From the NCBI GenBank assembly GCA_019915015.1, contig JAHBBC010000026.1, positions 310,001 to 374,000 of the forward strand: a stretch of 64,000 nucleotides of DNA, in the 5' to 3' direction. Numbering within the stretch: position 1 is the first letter of the stretch; every line of letters starts with the position of its first letter. Below, one piece after another: positions 44,543-55,688 of the stretch. Source of the DNA: Auriscalpium vulgare (taxonomy: Eukaryota > Basidiomycota > Agaricomycetes > Russulales > Auriscalpiaceae). The notes under the pieces are model-generated. The model had not been told where the DNA came from and made no database searches. It worked only from the letters and a program-made list of their open reading frames with translations. Made by a program: the position numbers and the translations under genes.

Positions 44543-46680
44543 TCATGCTGGAGAGGAAAGATACTCGTCCCAAACTGCCGTGCACGGTCCATCCTACACT
44601 CATAATCAATTACCACGATCATGTCGTTAAACCAGTAAGACGACTCACGAGTAGATCGCTCTGAACTGGAGCGACCAAGTTCTGCGGCGCCACATTCCCG
44701 TCCCACGCGATCTTCGCCAGAGTACTCGTCGCATTTCCTGGGACATACGGGGGCCACTCGGCTGCCGGCGGAGCCAGCGGGTTCTTGACGAAGTTAGCGA
44801 AAGCGGTCTGCAAGCTGGACGAGAGGGAGACTTCCGCTGCCGACGCGGTGCTTGGGTTGTATGTGCCAAAGAGCCCGGGCACTGCAACGCGGCTTTCAGT
44901 CACTGCACACCGTCAGTCCTGCAAACGTACTGACATTCAGATTCATGCCAGGCTCCTAAGCCCGGGAGAGGGCTGAGATCTGCAAATATCGCACCTATTG
45001 TGGAAAGCGAACATGAGCTCGAGATGGACACGCTAGCCACTGGGAAGCGTACCATAGTTGTAGCGATAAATATCCCGCATGCCGCTATCGTACACGGCTT
45101 GCGTCCACAAAGCCACACGACTAGCACGGGGACACGGTGAGCTTAGCGAGCGTCGACGAGCAACTGAAGGCGTCCTACCAGTTGAACAGCTCATCTGTTA
45201 CAGCGGCAGATAATACTTGGCTATCGTTAAAGCTCGAAGGATATGCTGCTCGGACGGCGCTGACCGGTGGCGGGCTGGGCACCACGAGTGGAAGGTCCGC
45301 GGTCAGGTTCGTCAAGCTGAAGACAAAAAGGGAGCCGTCGTCCTTCGTGTTGCCCATCAATATCGGTACCTGTGCAAATAAATTGCTTCTGACGCGCCCC
45401 AGAAGGTCGTCGAACAATGTGAAGCTAGCGATAAGAGAACGTCAAACACAAAGCGAGAAGTGGGAACTAATGGACTGACTTATCGACGATCGGAGAGAAT
45501 AAAAGGCCACTTCCAGGCCCGTTGACAAATTCACTGATGACGGAGCTTGGTACGTTGCGAAGGCATGGTAATCGCGGGGCCTGCGTGCAATTCATTGCCT
45601 TAGCAAAGACGTCGAAGACGGAGTAATCCGCCACAGGCGACTGTGTCGTGAACGAGCCAGAAAGCATGATTGCAGCGCGGAATGGTGCCGTTGAGGCATC
45701 GTGGCGTGCAATAGCAGCCGAGATGTCTTCACTACCGGCAGATTGTCCCTGCACACCGAGGATATAAGAGCGTTTCATCCAGCGATTGAGGACTGTCCTT
45801 ACCATGAGTGTAACTTTCGCATTGTCGCCGCCAAATTGATGTATGTTATCTTGGACCCATTGGAACACGAGCTCTTGATCAAGGAGCCCCAGGTTGTTGC
45901 CATTGGCGGGTAGATCAGAGGACGTCGGGAAGCCGAATATGTTAGTACGGTAATTCATCGACACCACAATGATGTCCTGCTGCAGTGCCATCGACCGGCC
46001 ATCGTACTCTGGCTGCGAAGCTGACCCAAAAGCATTCGAGCTACAGAATTGTCTCAGTGTCGAGGCACTAGCAGTGCAAATGGAGTCGACTCACCCTCCG
46101 TGAAGCCAGATCACAACCGGTTTCGCTTCATCGTTGTCCTGAGAAGTCGGCGCCCAAACATTACTGGACGTTTTTTGAGCTCGTGTTACAACGAAGAATA
46201 CGGCCAGCTCACAGGTATAGACAGTCCTCCGACTCCGTATATTGCTCTGGTTCTAATACCTGAATGGCGAGAGGTGGAATTTGCTGTACGCAATATGGGC
46301 CCTTCTCCGTGGCGTTGAAGATTGACTGGGACAGGAACGGGGCAGGTTGCGTCCAACGAAGGTCGCCTATGGGCGGCTGTGCGTAACGCTAGAATCAAGC
46401 AGTTAGACATTGACTTGGCCGGACATTTGAAACGGAATTCCACACGCACGACACCCACGAAGGAGCGTACTGTTGTAGTCAAGGCTGAGAAATATGCGGG
46501 TAGGGTGCAAGAACTCGACGTACCTCCATCACTTTCAATGCCAACGAGCTGGCCAGAGGTCGTGTTGACAGCGGTGGTCGTACTGACCGTCGCATTTTTG
46601 TTGACTTGAACGGCCGCGGCACCTCCACTGATAAGAGCAACGGCGATGGCGAAGCCTGAAATCACAGGAGTGTTATGCAT
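44543..46680 (-). CDS. Secreted carboxylesterase type B / lipase-like enzyme (528 aa, intact)
   Basis: Eleven exons join in frame: 46680-46524, 46469-46450 (20 nt), 46388-46213, 46163-46095, 46040-45803, 45748-45480, 45424-45179, 45120-45053, 44994-44935, 44881-44649 and 44593-44543. The protein begins with a signal peptide (MHNTPVISGFAIAVALISGG). Family landmarks in order: SFVGVRYAQPPIG, EDCLYLNVWAP, the oxyanion-hole HGG in VIWLHGGS, GLLDQELVFQWVQDNI, the nucleophile elbow GQSAGS (usually GESAG), a likely acid residue in GNTKDDGSLF, and the catalytic His in LGAWHESE. The C-terminal DGPCTAVWDEYL ending is also typical. It would hydrolyse carboxylic esters outside the cell. The substrate cannot be told from sequence. 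The three dead copies upstream are relatives. Confidence 0.9.
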
Positions 46681-47547
46681 TGTAAGATTGGTTGAAAGGT
46701 GAGAAAGCTTGATACAGAGATATGCGCCAACGTGCATGCTTTATAGGCAGCGTGAATCGTGGCTGTTTGACCTTCCGATATCCCGACGGCTGCATAGGTG
46801 GTCTGCAAGCAAACTGAGGCGGGGATGTCAGTCCGCACGAGGCGATGTTTCCCACTCCGCGAGTCATCGCTGGTCCTCACAGTCAGCGACAAGCACATGC
46901 ATCTATGCACAGATGGCTTCAATTCAATTTCATAGGCCGCGGTTGTCGGGGGCGTTTCACCTAAGCGCATCGTGCCGACTGCGTTGGTGGTTACCCCAAT
47001 AAGGTCGTTGCGAACACGAGATGCACAGCCACGGCGGCGACTCCACAAAGAACGTGCTGCGCACGCCCCGGCAGGAGAGCCGTTGACTCGCAAAAAAATG
47101 TGCTGACCGTGCGCGCGCGGCCGTTGATGGAGCCCGCGATGTGCTGTGCCGGAGCACAGAGGCGAAACTGTCGCATTTGATGTGTGAGCTGGGACAGGCT
47201 CAGGTGAGGGAAGGTGTACAAAGGGAGCAAGAACAAATGCCGTGACGAACCTAGAGACCAATGAGATCTTTGAGGAAAAACTCGGTGAACACAATACTCC
47301 ACACACGAGTAGCACCGTGACCGGCCGCATGCTCACCAGTCCGTGCGCCGGATCTTCGGAAGCCCTTACTTTTATCATGACCAAAGTCTTCGAGTATGAC
47401 TACATGCCTGTGAATGGATATTATTATTCAAGCTATCCGCAAAGAGATGCCCCGGCCAAGTTAACGCCAACGCCAACGAAAGGACTGGATCACGATGGCC
47501 GGTATCGTTGTCATCACCTCCTACCTGAAAACACGTCGCAGCACCTC
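46681..47547. other. Upstream of the esterase gene, to the KDZ insertion; no supported gene
   Basis: A TATAAAG on the minus strand lies near 46739-46745, about 60 bp ahead of the esterase ATG, and is a reasonable promoter. The rest has only short frames. Confidence 0.5.
47541..47547. repeat. Left copy of the putative KDZ target-site duplication
   Basis: GCACCTC here and again at 60456-60462, directly outside the two inverted termini. The preceding base differs (A versus C), so it is 7 of 8 positions. Confidence 0.55.
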
Positions 47548-47640
47548 CAACTCTGTCGGTTAGTAAAGTAGTACTTTAGTCTAGTACAGTAGCAAATGCA
47601 AAGTTCCAATACTAGCTGATACATATACATCGTAGTAAAG
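47548..47640 (+). repeat. Left terminal inverted repeat of the KDZ element
   Basis: Matches the complement of 60361-60455 at roughly three quarters of positions with a few short gaps. The best block is ACAGTAGCAAAT and the following AAAGT and CAATAC. Confidence 0.75.
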
Positions 47641-49035
47641 TGTGTACTTCAGTGCATAGTAATTACTGTGCACCCTTTAAGGTGTTCAGACCTCAGGTAT
47701 TTTACGGTGCTGTATTTACTTTGCCGCATTACAGTATTTACTACGGGCCCCGTGTGGGCCAATATGTACATAAACAGGGATGCATAGTATTCACTGGTGT
47801 TTGGCACGCAGTATTCACTGCGGGTGCACAAGGGACGCGCATTATTTACTCCGGGCACCCAGTAATTACTCCGGGTGGACAGTACTCCTGGCGCGCAGTA
47901 TTCACTCCAGGCGCGCAGTTTACTCCGTGCGTGCAGAATTCACTCCGCTGCTCAGTATTCACTCCGGGGGCGCTCTGGGCACGCAGTAATTACTCTGGGT
48001 GGGCAGTACTCCCAGTATTCACTCCGGGCGCACAATTCACTCCGTGCGTGCAGAATCCACTCCGCTGCTCAGTATTTACTCCGGGCGCGCAGTATTCACT
48101 CCGGGCGCGCAGTTTACTCCGTGCGTGCAGAATTCACTCCGCTGCTCAGTATTCACTCCGGGGGCGCTCTGGGCACGCAGTAATTACTCTGGGTGGGCAG
48201 TACTCCGGGCGCGTAGTATTCACTCCGGGCGCACAATTCACTCTGTGCGTGCAGAATTCACTCCGCTGCTCAGTATTTACTCCGGGCGCGCAGTATTCAC
48301 TCCGGGCGCGCAGTTTACTCCGTGCGTGCAGAATTCACTCCGCTGCTCAGTATTCACTCCGGGGGCGCTCTGGGCACGCAGTAATTACTCTGGGTGGGCA
48401 GTACTCCGGGCGCGTAGTATTCACTCCGGGCGCACAATTCACTCTGTGCGTGCAGAATTCACTCCGCTGCTCAGTATTTACTCCGGGCGCGCAGTATTCA
48501 CTCCGGGCGCGCAGTTTACTCCGTGCGTGCAGAATTCACTCCGCTGCTCAGTATTCACTCCGGGGGCACTCCGGGCACGCAGTAATCACTCTGGGTGGGC
48601 AGTACTCCGGGCGCGCAGTATTCACTCCGGGCGCACAATTCACTCCGTGCGTGCAGAATTCACTCCGGATGCTCAGTATTTACTCCGGGCGCGCTCTGGG
48701 CACGTAGTAATTACTCCGGGCGCACAGTAATCCGGGCACACAGTATTCACTCCGGGCGCGCATTATCGGGAGCCTGCTTGCAGTATTCACTCCAGGAGCC
48801 TTATTTACTTTCACTCTGCGGGCCCCGAGTATTTACTTTCACTCCGCCCGGCACTGCATGCGTGGTATTTAATTTCTGCGCCTTGTATATTGCGGCGTAT
48901 AGCGTAGTATTCATTGCGGCTGGTAATGGCCGGTGTTCACTATTACGAGGACTTGAGGCAGCCTAGCGTACATAGTAGTAACTACTACGGGTGCCTTGTA
49001 CATGTGCGGCCTATAGCGTAGTAATCACTCTGGAG
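47641..49035. repeat. Left subterminal array of AGTATTCACT / AGTAATTACT motifs
   Basis: Around twenty AGTATTCACT motifs and variants (AGTATTTACT, AGTAATTACT, AGAATTCACT) are spaced 15-40 bp apart and separated by CCGGGCGCGC-type spacers. From about 47940 to 48620 they are organised in a higher-order unit of about 200 bp, repeated nearly four times. All motifs face the same way. The long open frames through this region are a by-product of the repeats. Confidence 0.85.
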
Positions 49036-49123
49036 AACATAGCCGACCTAAGTCACGACTTGCAAAGGTTTTTTGTTACCGCAAGGCTCACAGTCCAGAC
49101 TCGTGGAAAAAATTCATTCGCGC

Positions 49124-52100
49124 CTACAGCGCATCATCGATAATATTATCTACGTCACCTCCTGGCTGTATGAGGTCGGCTCCATCCAATCTGCCCGCCG
49201 CCGTCAACGCAGAAGAGTCCAGCTCGTCTGACGAGTCCTCCTCACCACCCTCTGAGCCCGTGCCATCGTCAGATTGTGCGCTGCCCTCCGTTTGCGCACC
49301 GTAATCGTATCGTGGAGCGGAGTCGGCAATGCATGTCGCGGGCTCGTTGGAGACCTCTGGCCAGAGATCCGGCAGCTCCAAACCCGCAAGGACGGGCTTC
49401 CAGAACGCGATGAACGAGTCCCCAATCTTGTCGAACTGAGCAGCTTGACGGCGGGCATATGCATTCAGTCCTGCCACAATATCGGGGCGGACATCAGGCC
49501 GGCTGTTGAGTAAGGCCCTCCACTCGTTTGCCCGTGCGCGCATAAAACGTACCGCGCGTACCATTTCAACTTGTAGTAGCTCAATCTCTTCTTCCCAACG
49601 CTCAACACGGGCCTTGGCATTTACCCAGTCTACGCGGACACCTATAACAGAAGCTCAGTAAGGGAAACCACGCGTCGAAACAACTTGCACGTACTGTCTG
49701 TAATCTCTGCCTCCGTTGCATCCTCGTCTGCCCCTGGAACATCGCGGATGTCCGGTCGTAAGTTGCGCCATATCCAGCTTGCTTCAAAGTGGCCTTTCCC
49801 GAGCTGATTTGGCTCCTGGCGCGGTCCCTTGAGGTCGCTGTCACGCAACTCTCGGAGCTTGTGCCTCCAGTCGCCATCGGGGTCGAGCTGCTCGAGAGCG
49901 GAATACGCGGCACGGTAGCGCTGCGCATGACGCGTAACCTTCTCCATCAGCCGTGTAATGAAGGTCCGCGCACGCGTGTTTGCGTTTTGCCCAGGGCCTG
50001 CAATGTGTACGCGCTTGAAGTGCACATGCGTGTGGCGGATACGTAGAGAGCGGCGCACCTGTCGAATTAAGAGAGTCAGTTGTGCACTCAGTATGCTCGA
50101 GCGGTCAATCACGCACCTGGTAGAGGGCGTCCTCAGCCTGTGCTAAGCGTAGCCGTCGCTCCTTGTCGGCCAGCCCAGAGACACATCCTGTGCGACGCAG
50201 CTCAAGCGGGAGCTGCGATGGCAGATACAGAACCTCGTTCTCAGGGTGATCACTTGCTGAGGGCGTAGTGTTGAATGCCAAGGCATCAATGTCTGTGTCC
50301 TGCGAGTTGGAGAGCAATTGAGTGACGCATGGAATGTAGAGTTGTTGAATGGGGCGCCAGGATGCGAGTCTGTGCCGGAGCACAGCCTGCTTCTCCCGCA
50401 GCGCGACTTTCTCGACGCTATTGTGCCGGTCCTTCGGCGTTCTTCTGCTCCGACGAGTCTTTCCTGATGACTCCGATGCCTCCGGATCAATGCGGGCGCC
50501 GGCAGCAACACTCTTGGCCTTCTCCCGTACGAGACGTCTGGGCAACAGTTAGCAGCATTAGTATAGCGACAATGAATCGACGTACTGTTGCTCCTCCAAT
50601 TCAAAACCGACCGTCAAGAACATGCTTGCTGTCGTCTCGTGAGGCGATAGCTGCCCTTGGACCGCCTCCCGTGCCTCCTCTTCCGCCAGTTCAAGGCGCA
50701 CATCAACCAGGGACATTGCTGTGCGGACGATCCGGATCAATAAGAGGAATGCAAATGGGGAAGCGGAACTTACCAACAACCGGCTCCTCGTATGGATTCG
50801 GCGCCGTCTTGTCGATTTCATATGCACGCATCATTTCTGTCCACTCCTCCTGCGTGTCCTGCGGGATGTTCTCGCAGGATTCATCAAATGCAATGCGCTG
50901 CTTGCGTAGCGCCTCCACTGCAACCTTCAAGCTCTTCTTCATGGCTTGCGCTGCAGATTCCGTGGTGCGTGACATCAGCTACTGCTTCTTATCATTCAGG
51001 GTCGCACTCACGAATTGATATGGTCTTGCGCCAATTGATGCCGCCGCACGCATCATCTAGATTCTCTTGACGTGCCGGGCCTGTCATCTCGCGTGTACTC
51101 AACGCGAAGCCGTTGAGCTCTGCCCACCCCGTCTCTACCCCCTCTCCATGTGTGCGCCCCACTCCCCACGTATTGTTGAGCGAGAATTCTGTCTGGCACT
51201 TGGGGCCGTGTGCGATGAGGTGAAACTTCGGAACACCCCACTTAAGTCGCAGGGCCTCCGGATCAATGTGGAAATTGACCGGGTATCTCGGCATGCGGGT
51301 CTGGAAGTTCTTTGAGAACGAGCATGCGATGTCATAAGAGATGTAGAGCGTCTTGATGGCCGGCGCAGACAGTGCGAGTGCAGATAGCAACATATAGTCC
51401 ATGCTTGCATACCTACCAAGCCGTTAATGAAAGCTGTTTGGACTTAGAACAATAGACGTACCTTTCACCAAAGCGGAGATCCCCAACAGAATATCGAAGG
51501 TAAAAGCAGTGCCTCAAGCAGACGACAGCCCCGACGCCGTTGATGCTGAACCGGCGTTGCGTCGGCATGTTCGCCTTGTCGACCGCGGCGTGATTGGAAT
51601 CACAGTACTTCGGCTACATTGCAGTCTTAATACAATCGTGATTGATAGATAAGGATATTGCGTACCTCTGGTTCGTGCTGGTACTTCTCGCAGTGAGCGC
51701 TGTACGTCTTTTGCTCGACAAAGTAGCTCCATCCAGGAGACAGCTCAGTGTCGACGAGACCGCGATTCTTGAGCTTCATCTTGAAATTCGCGTCCATGGC
51801 TAAGAACATAGCGTGCTTCCATCTGTATGAAAGGTATGAGTAATAGCTGATGTGCAAAAGAAGCCGACCTACCGCTCACTGTCCGGTGCATCTTCCCAGC
51901 CGTCCGGCATATTTACGCCGGGCTGCGGGCACTGCGGGCACTGCACAACAAGCGCGCCCGGTGCCGTTGCCTCGATACCAGCAGGATCATGACCGCGCGC
52001 TGACCGTTTGAGTGCACGGACATTTCGATAAAAGCGTGCCACCCGGATGAATTCTCGGTAGCGGTACTACGGCCATGCGTTAGCAAGGAAGTGCAAGAAT

Positions 52101-53128
52101 GATTAATTGACGGACCTTTGGAGGACGTGTACCAATACCATCCGTGAGGCGAACAAGGCTGCACCAGAAGTCGTACGCATTGAGTTTGCTCTGGAGATTG
52201 AGAGCATGAAATGTCTTCAATGTGCGCAGGGTAATTGCAGTCTGCGGACGTTCGATAGTCGCAGGCCAGAGGGAGGCACGAAGGAGTTGGGTGAAGTGAT
52301 GTGCGGCGCCAACGATGCCGCACTCGCAGAAGTCAATGTAGACTTCGTGAATGCCGCTTATGTCAATGACTGTCATGGGGGTATTTTTGACGAGGGGATG
52401 AGGACAGATACCGCCGCCATGGCCGAGTTGAAGGCGCTGACCGGCAGCGCAGAGCGTGTACTTCTCGAAATATTGGCCGTTCCATCTCTAGTGTAGACTG
52501 TTAGAATGAAATGGCCGCGTTGATGCGAATCAGCACGCACCTCAATACGATGAAAGGGAAGCCTCTCATGCTCAAGCACAACACAGTTGCTGCAGAAATG
52601 CTCCCCTGTCATACAGCTTGCGCAGCGGATCTCTCCGTCCTTCGCCTTGCAGCGACCGCAGATGGGTAGGTTTTCGTTGTCTCCAAGACCCTCCATACGG
52701 AGCAGTTCATCGACAAACTGCGAGCGGAATGGGAGCCATGCATCAATAGGTTTGCGCGCACCCTAAGTTTTGATTAGTTTCGAGAGGGCAGAAATCTGTG
52801 TGAAAGAACGCGCCCGTCCTCGTCGCCGCCGCCGCCGCGGTACCGCAATATCTTCCACATGGACGATCTGAGAGTCTGGGAAGTAATCTGGGGTGTCCTC
52901 AGGCTCGGGAGGGGGTTCAAAATGGAGAGACGGAGCTGCGGGGACCTCGACATCCTCGACATGATGAGAAGTCGCATGATTGAGCTTCCTCTTTTGCCTG
53001 CGGCCTGAGCCAATCGCAATATTGATATGTCGGGAGGCGACTTGTGTCGGCGGCACCTGGTCAGCATCGTCAGTCGCTCTGGTGACAGTAACAACGGCTT
53101 GTTTTCGTTTGCGGCGAGGGCCAGGCAT
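49124..53128 (-). CDS. KDZ transposase with CxC2 cysteine cluster (1131 aa, 12 exons)
   Basis: Catalyses excision and insertion of the element. Exons: 53128-52844, 52762-52541, 52487-52116, 52066-51873, 51822-51666, 51613-51462, 51412-51012, 50950-50774, 50718-50586, 50537-50117, 50058-49695 and 49641-49124. Every junction keeps frame. The first donor (GTACCG) is the least certain. Residues 1-95 are basic and acidic low complexity. The CxC2 domain spans about 110-200, with LPICGRC, IRCASC, HFCSNC and then HRIE-RWNG and LGH. The KDZ core follows: CDSNHAAVDKAN near 414, SINGVGAVVC..H, YDIACSFSKNF near 485, and HGEGVETGW near 550 with the likely catalytic acids. The C-terminal third is helical, ending in a long acidic tail. 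No lesion is seen, so it may be functional. Confidence 0.92.
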
Positions 53129-53274
53129 GGGGATACAACACAGAGAGGATATGTATTACATAACACTACTACGAGTTGAAGACAAGGGCGGGCACGGTGA
53201 GGACATGGCGGGCACGGAGGGGACACGGCGCAGACACGGCGGACACGGCAGACACATGGGGGATCAACATTGCA

Positions 53275-54021
53275 TCAGAATCCGTACACACGCAGAAAGT
53301 ATGCCCTGCGAACCCTGCAACGGTGACATTCAGCGTCGATGAGAACAAGAAATGAAAGGCAGACGTACCCTCGACCGCTGAAAATGAACATTTCTTCAAA
53401 CAGCGAAGCCTCGTATACGTCCGTACCATGCTGTATGATGTCGATCTCCTGATGTAAGCCCGCGATTAACCTACGATGCGCGTGGACCTCCGTCTCCGAG
53501 GCCGTGTTGGTGTCTTGCAATCTTTTGACGTGCTCCAGCTGCTCCTTGATAGCGACACGTACGTTTTCAATGTAGAGCGGCATCCAATTGTCGCCGTGGG
53601 CTGCCATCAGGTCCTCGCGATGGTTTGTCCAATCTTGCCAGACACCTTCCTCGAGGCGACGCATTTGCGGTGTGCGCAGGGGATCTTCGTCCTTCGAGAT
53701 GGAGGCTATATCACTCCTGAATGGCCTAGGCATTCATTGTTGAGTAAAATGAAGCCTATGAGGAAAGCTAGAACGTACGTAGGCAAACGGAAGTGCCGCA
53801 CAATCTTTCGTGCATGCTCGACGCGAAGGCGCTGCTCCTTGCTGACCTTACGGCGACTTGCACGTTTGACGCTATTGTATGCCTTCTGGTACTCGCGGCG
53901 CTGGTCTTTATGTCTGCACGAAAGAAAGAAAATGCAGAACTCAGTACGTTGCCTGGCCTACAACATGGACGATCACGCACCTTATGTAGTCCTCCCGCCG
54001 TCGATCAACTTTGTCAGGCAT
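53275..54021 (-). CDS. Small basic KDZ-element protein (190 aa)
   Basis: Four exons in frame: 54021-53981, 53913-53779, 53725-53369 and 53314-53275. It starts 147 bp upstream of the transposase start, on the same strand. The N terminus is strongly basic (MPDKVDRRREDY, then KDQRREYQKAYNSVKRASRR), followed by a predicted helical, possibly coiled-coil segment (ENVRVAIKEQLEHVKRLQD, then a region rich in E and H). No signal peptide, membrane segment or known catalytic motif is seen. The basic head suggests nucleic-acid binding. The position directly ahead of the transposase suggests a helper for transposition or its control. I do not recognise a named family. The last small exon is uncertain; an alternative acceptor would change the C terminus. 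Confidence 0.6.
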
Positions 54022-54643
54022 TCAGTGAAATTATGACGAGACGACGGTGACTGGGAAACGGTGTGGGGATGAGCAGTGAGGAAGAGGCACAGAGGTATGA
54101 GTGGAGGTCAGAGTGAAGGCGCGCAAGCCAAGAAAGGCGTGCAAGCCAAGAACAGCGCGTCAAGCTACTCCTCACACAACATATGCACGATCTCTCCACT
54201 ACTTCACATCGTCAGCAATCGCAGTCCTCTAGTACAGTAGGGCATGTATATACATTATATATGTCGTTGCCAGAAGTCGTAGATCGGCTCATTCGTCTCG
54301 CTGCTGAGTGAACAAGATGTTTGAGACACCTCTAACGCCTGATACGCCTGTCCAAAGTGCGCGTTCAACACCACTCGTTGCAATCACACACGATTGGACG
54401 CAATAAATCTTATGTTCACACCAATCTGATATATGCCAACCAAAACAAGAGCATGATTCATTCTATTTAACGACGGAGAATGTATCTACTGCGGATGATC
54501 AAGTAGCCACAGATGGGCCGCACCGACCGTACGAAAGCCCCTCGACAAGAACCCAGGATATCCAATAACAAGTGCGCTGGCTTCAGGCCTGTTGGCGGTC
54601 GTATTGTCAGAGTACGATCGGTGTCAGAGGGTGTGATCGCGGC
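54022..54643. other. Spacer inside the KDZ element
   Basis: AT-richer sequence with a small direct repeat (GCGCAAGCCAAGAA and GCGTGCAAGCCAAGAA near 54120-54160). It would hold the promoter of the 190-aa gene and the 3' end of the next gene. No coding signal. Confidence 0.5.
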
Positions 54644-55431
54644 TCACGAATTGGCAAAGATTCCACGCTTGCGTCCACGAGCGACTGCGAGGTAGGGCCA
54701 ACCACCACCGGCAGGGCGACCGCCGCGTCCTTTGAGATACTCTTCCCGGCCTTCTTCTGATAAGAAATGAGCACATGGGCGCCGAGCATTGGGAACAAGG
54801 TCTTACCAATATCCGCAGAAGAGGCGATAAGCGCGATAAGCTCGCCACTCGAAAGCAGAGGCAACGGCAGAGCTGGCTGTGTCGCCACTGCGGGCAGTGG
54901 ACCAGCTATGGCGCTGCGTTGCGCAGGCTGCAAGACCGTGGAGGATGCGTCACTCTCGTGCGCTCCGGGATTGACAGGAGCTTTAGGCTGGACCGGCGCT
55001 TTGACTTGATCGCCGCTGTTGACCGACAGACCTGCAAGATGGGCAGTCACTATGGCCACGGCAACATCGGACTCCCGGAGAGCTTCTTCGGCATCGTGGA
55101 ACGAGAACACCTTGCGATGATTGGCTTTGATGATGGGAAGAATGGACCCGACGACAGCCCTGGAGCATGGCGTAGTATGAGACGCATGGAAAACGACAGC
55201 ACGAGCGGGAAACATACCAGTTAGTGTATATCCCACGATATTTGCCATCCAGGATCACATAGTATGCTCTCGCGCCGGGGACGAACACCTCCGTGTAGCT
55301 GGGGAGGCGCTCATCGGGCGGGAGACCCTCGGTAACTGGGTGGCAAAATGAGCACACGCATTGAGGAATTAAAAATTGAGAGACGCACCTGAGGCGTTGG
55401 GAGTGCTGGAGGGCGGAGGAAATGAAGTCAT
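54644..55431 (-). CDS. Viroplasmin / RNase H1 N-terminal-like protein (208 aa)
   Basis: Four exons in frame: 55431-55389, 55335-55218, 55159-54807 and 54756-54644. A TATA box lies 72 bp ahead of the ATG. Residues about 35-85 read ARAYYVILDGKYRGIYTNW, a short helix, and HRKVFSFHDAEEAL, the pattern of the small hybrid-binding domain at the N terminus of RNase H1 and in viroplasmin. A Pro/Ala-rich linker follows. The last exon ends WPYLAVARGRKRGIFANS, which looks like the beginning of a second copy of the same domain that is cut off. There is no RNase H catalytic domain. It may bind RNA-DNA or double-stranded RNA. It is divergent from the 767-aa gene with a 257-bp shared upstream region. Confidence 0.72.
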
Positions 55432-55688
55432 CGTATGTCGCAGCACGTCGCTGGGGGGCGGGGTGATGGGGCAGACGATAGTGATCGAGGTGCCGATCGC
55501 GCTTTATATAAGGCAACGCGCGCGTCTCACGCACGGTCCCCTCGGCCGGGACTCCTGAAAGTAAAATGGATCTAGGGGACATAGTAAAATTGGCGGAGCT
55601 CAGTACGGGTCTGATGGCGGAGTAGCTGAGTGAAAACTTCCCTTTCTCCACCATTTGCACGCGTCCTCTTGCTCCTCCTTGCATCGAC
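55432..55688. promoter_or_regulatory. Bidirectional promoter region between the two divergent KDZ cargo genes
   Basis: 257 bp between opposite ATGs. TTATATAA at 55504-55511 serves the minus-strand gene. No clear TATA faces the plus-strand gene; a CT-rich leader (TTCCCTTTCTCCACC near 55638) precedes its ATG. Confidence 0.5.

Noticed and set aside
47640..48707. Open frames of 243-355 codons on the plus strand through the left array
   Set aside because: They arise because the 200-bp higher-order repeat lacks stops in two frames. The translation is a repeating FTPGAQ-type string with no start context, and parallel frames are equally open.
54607..55248. Continuous 213-codon reading of the viroplasmin-like gene
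   Set aside because: It reads through two introns. Splicing at 55217-55160 and 54806-54757 gives the better domain match and a coherent C terminus.
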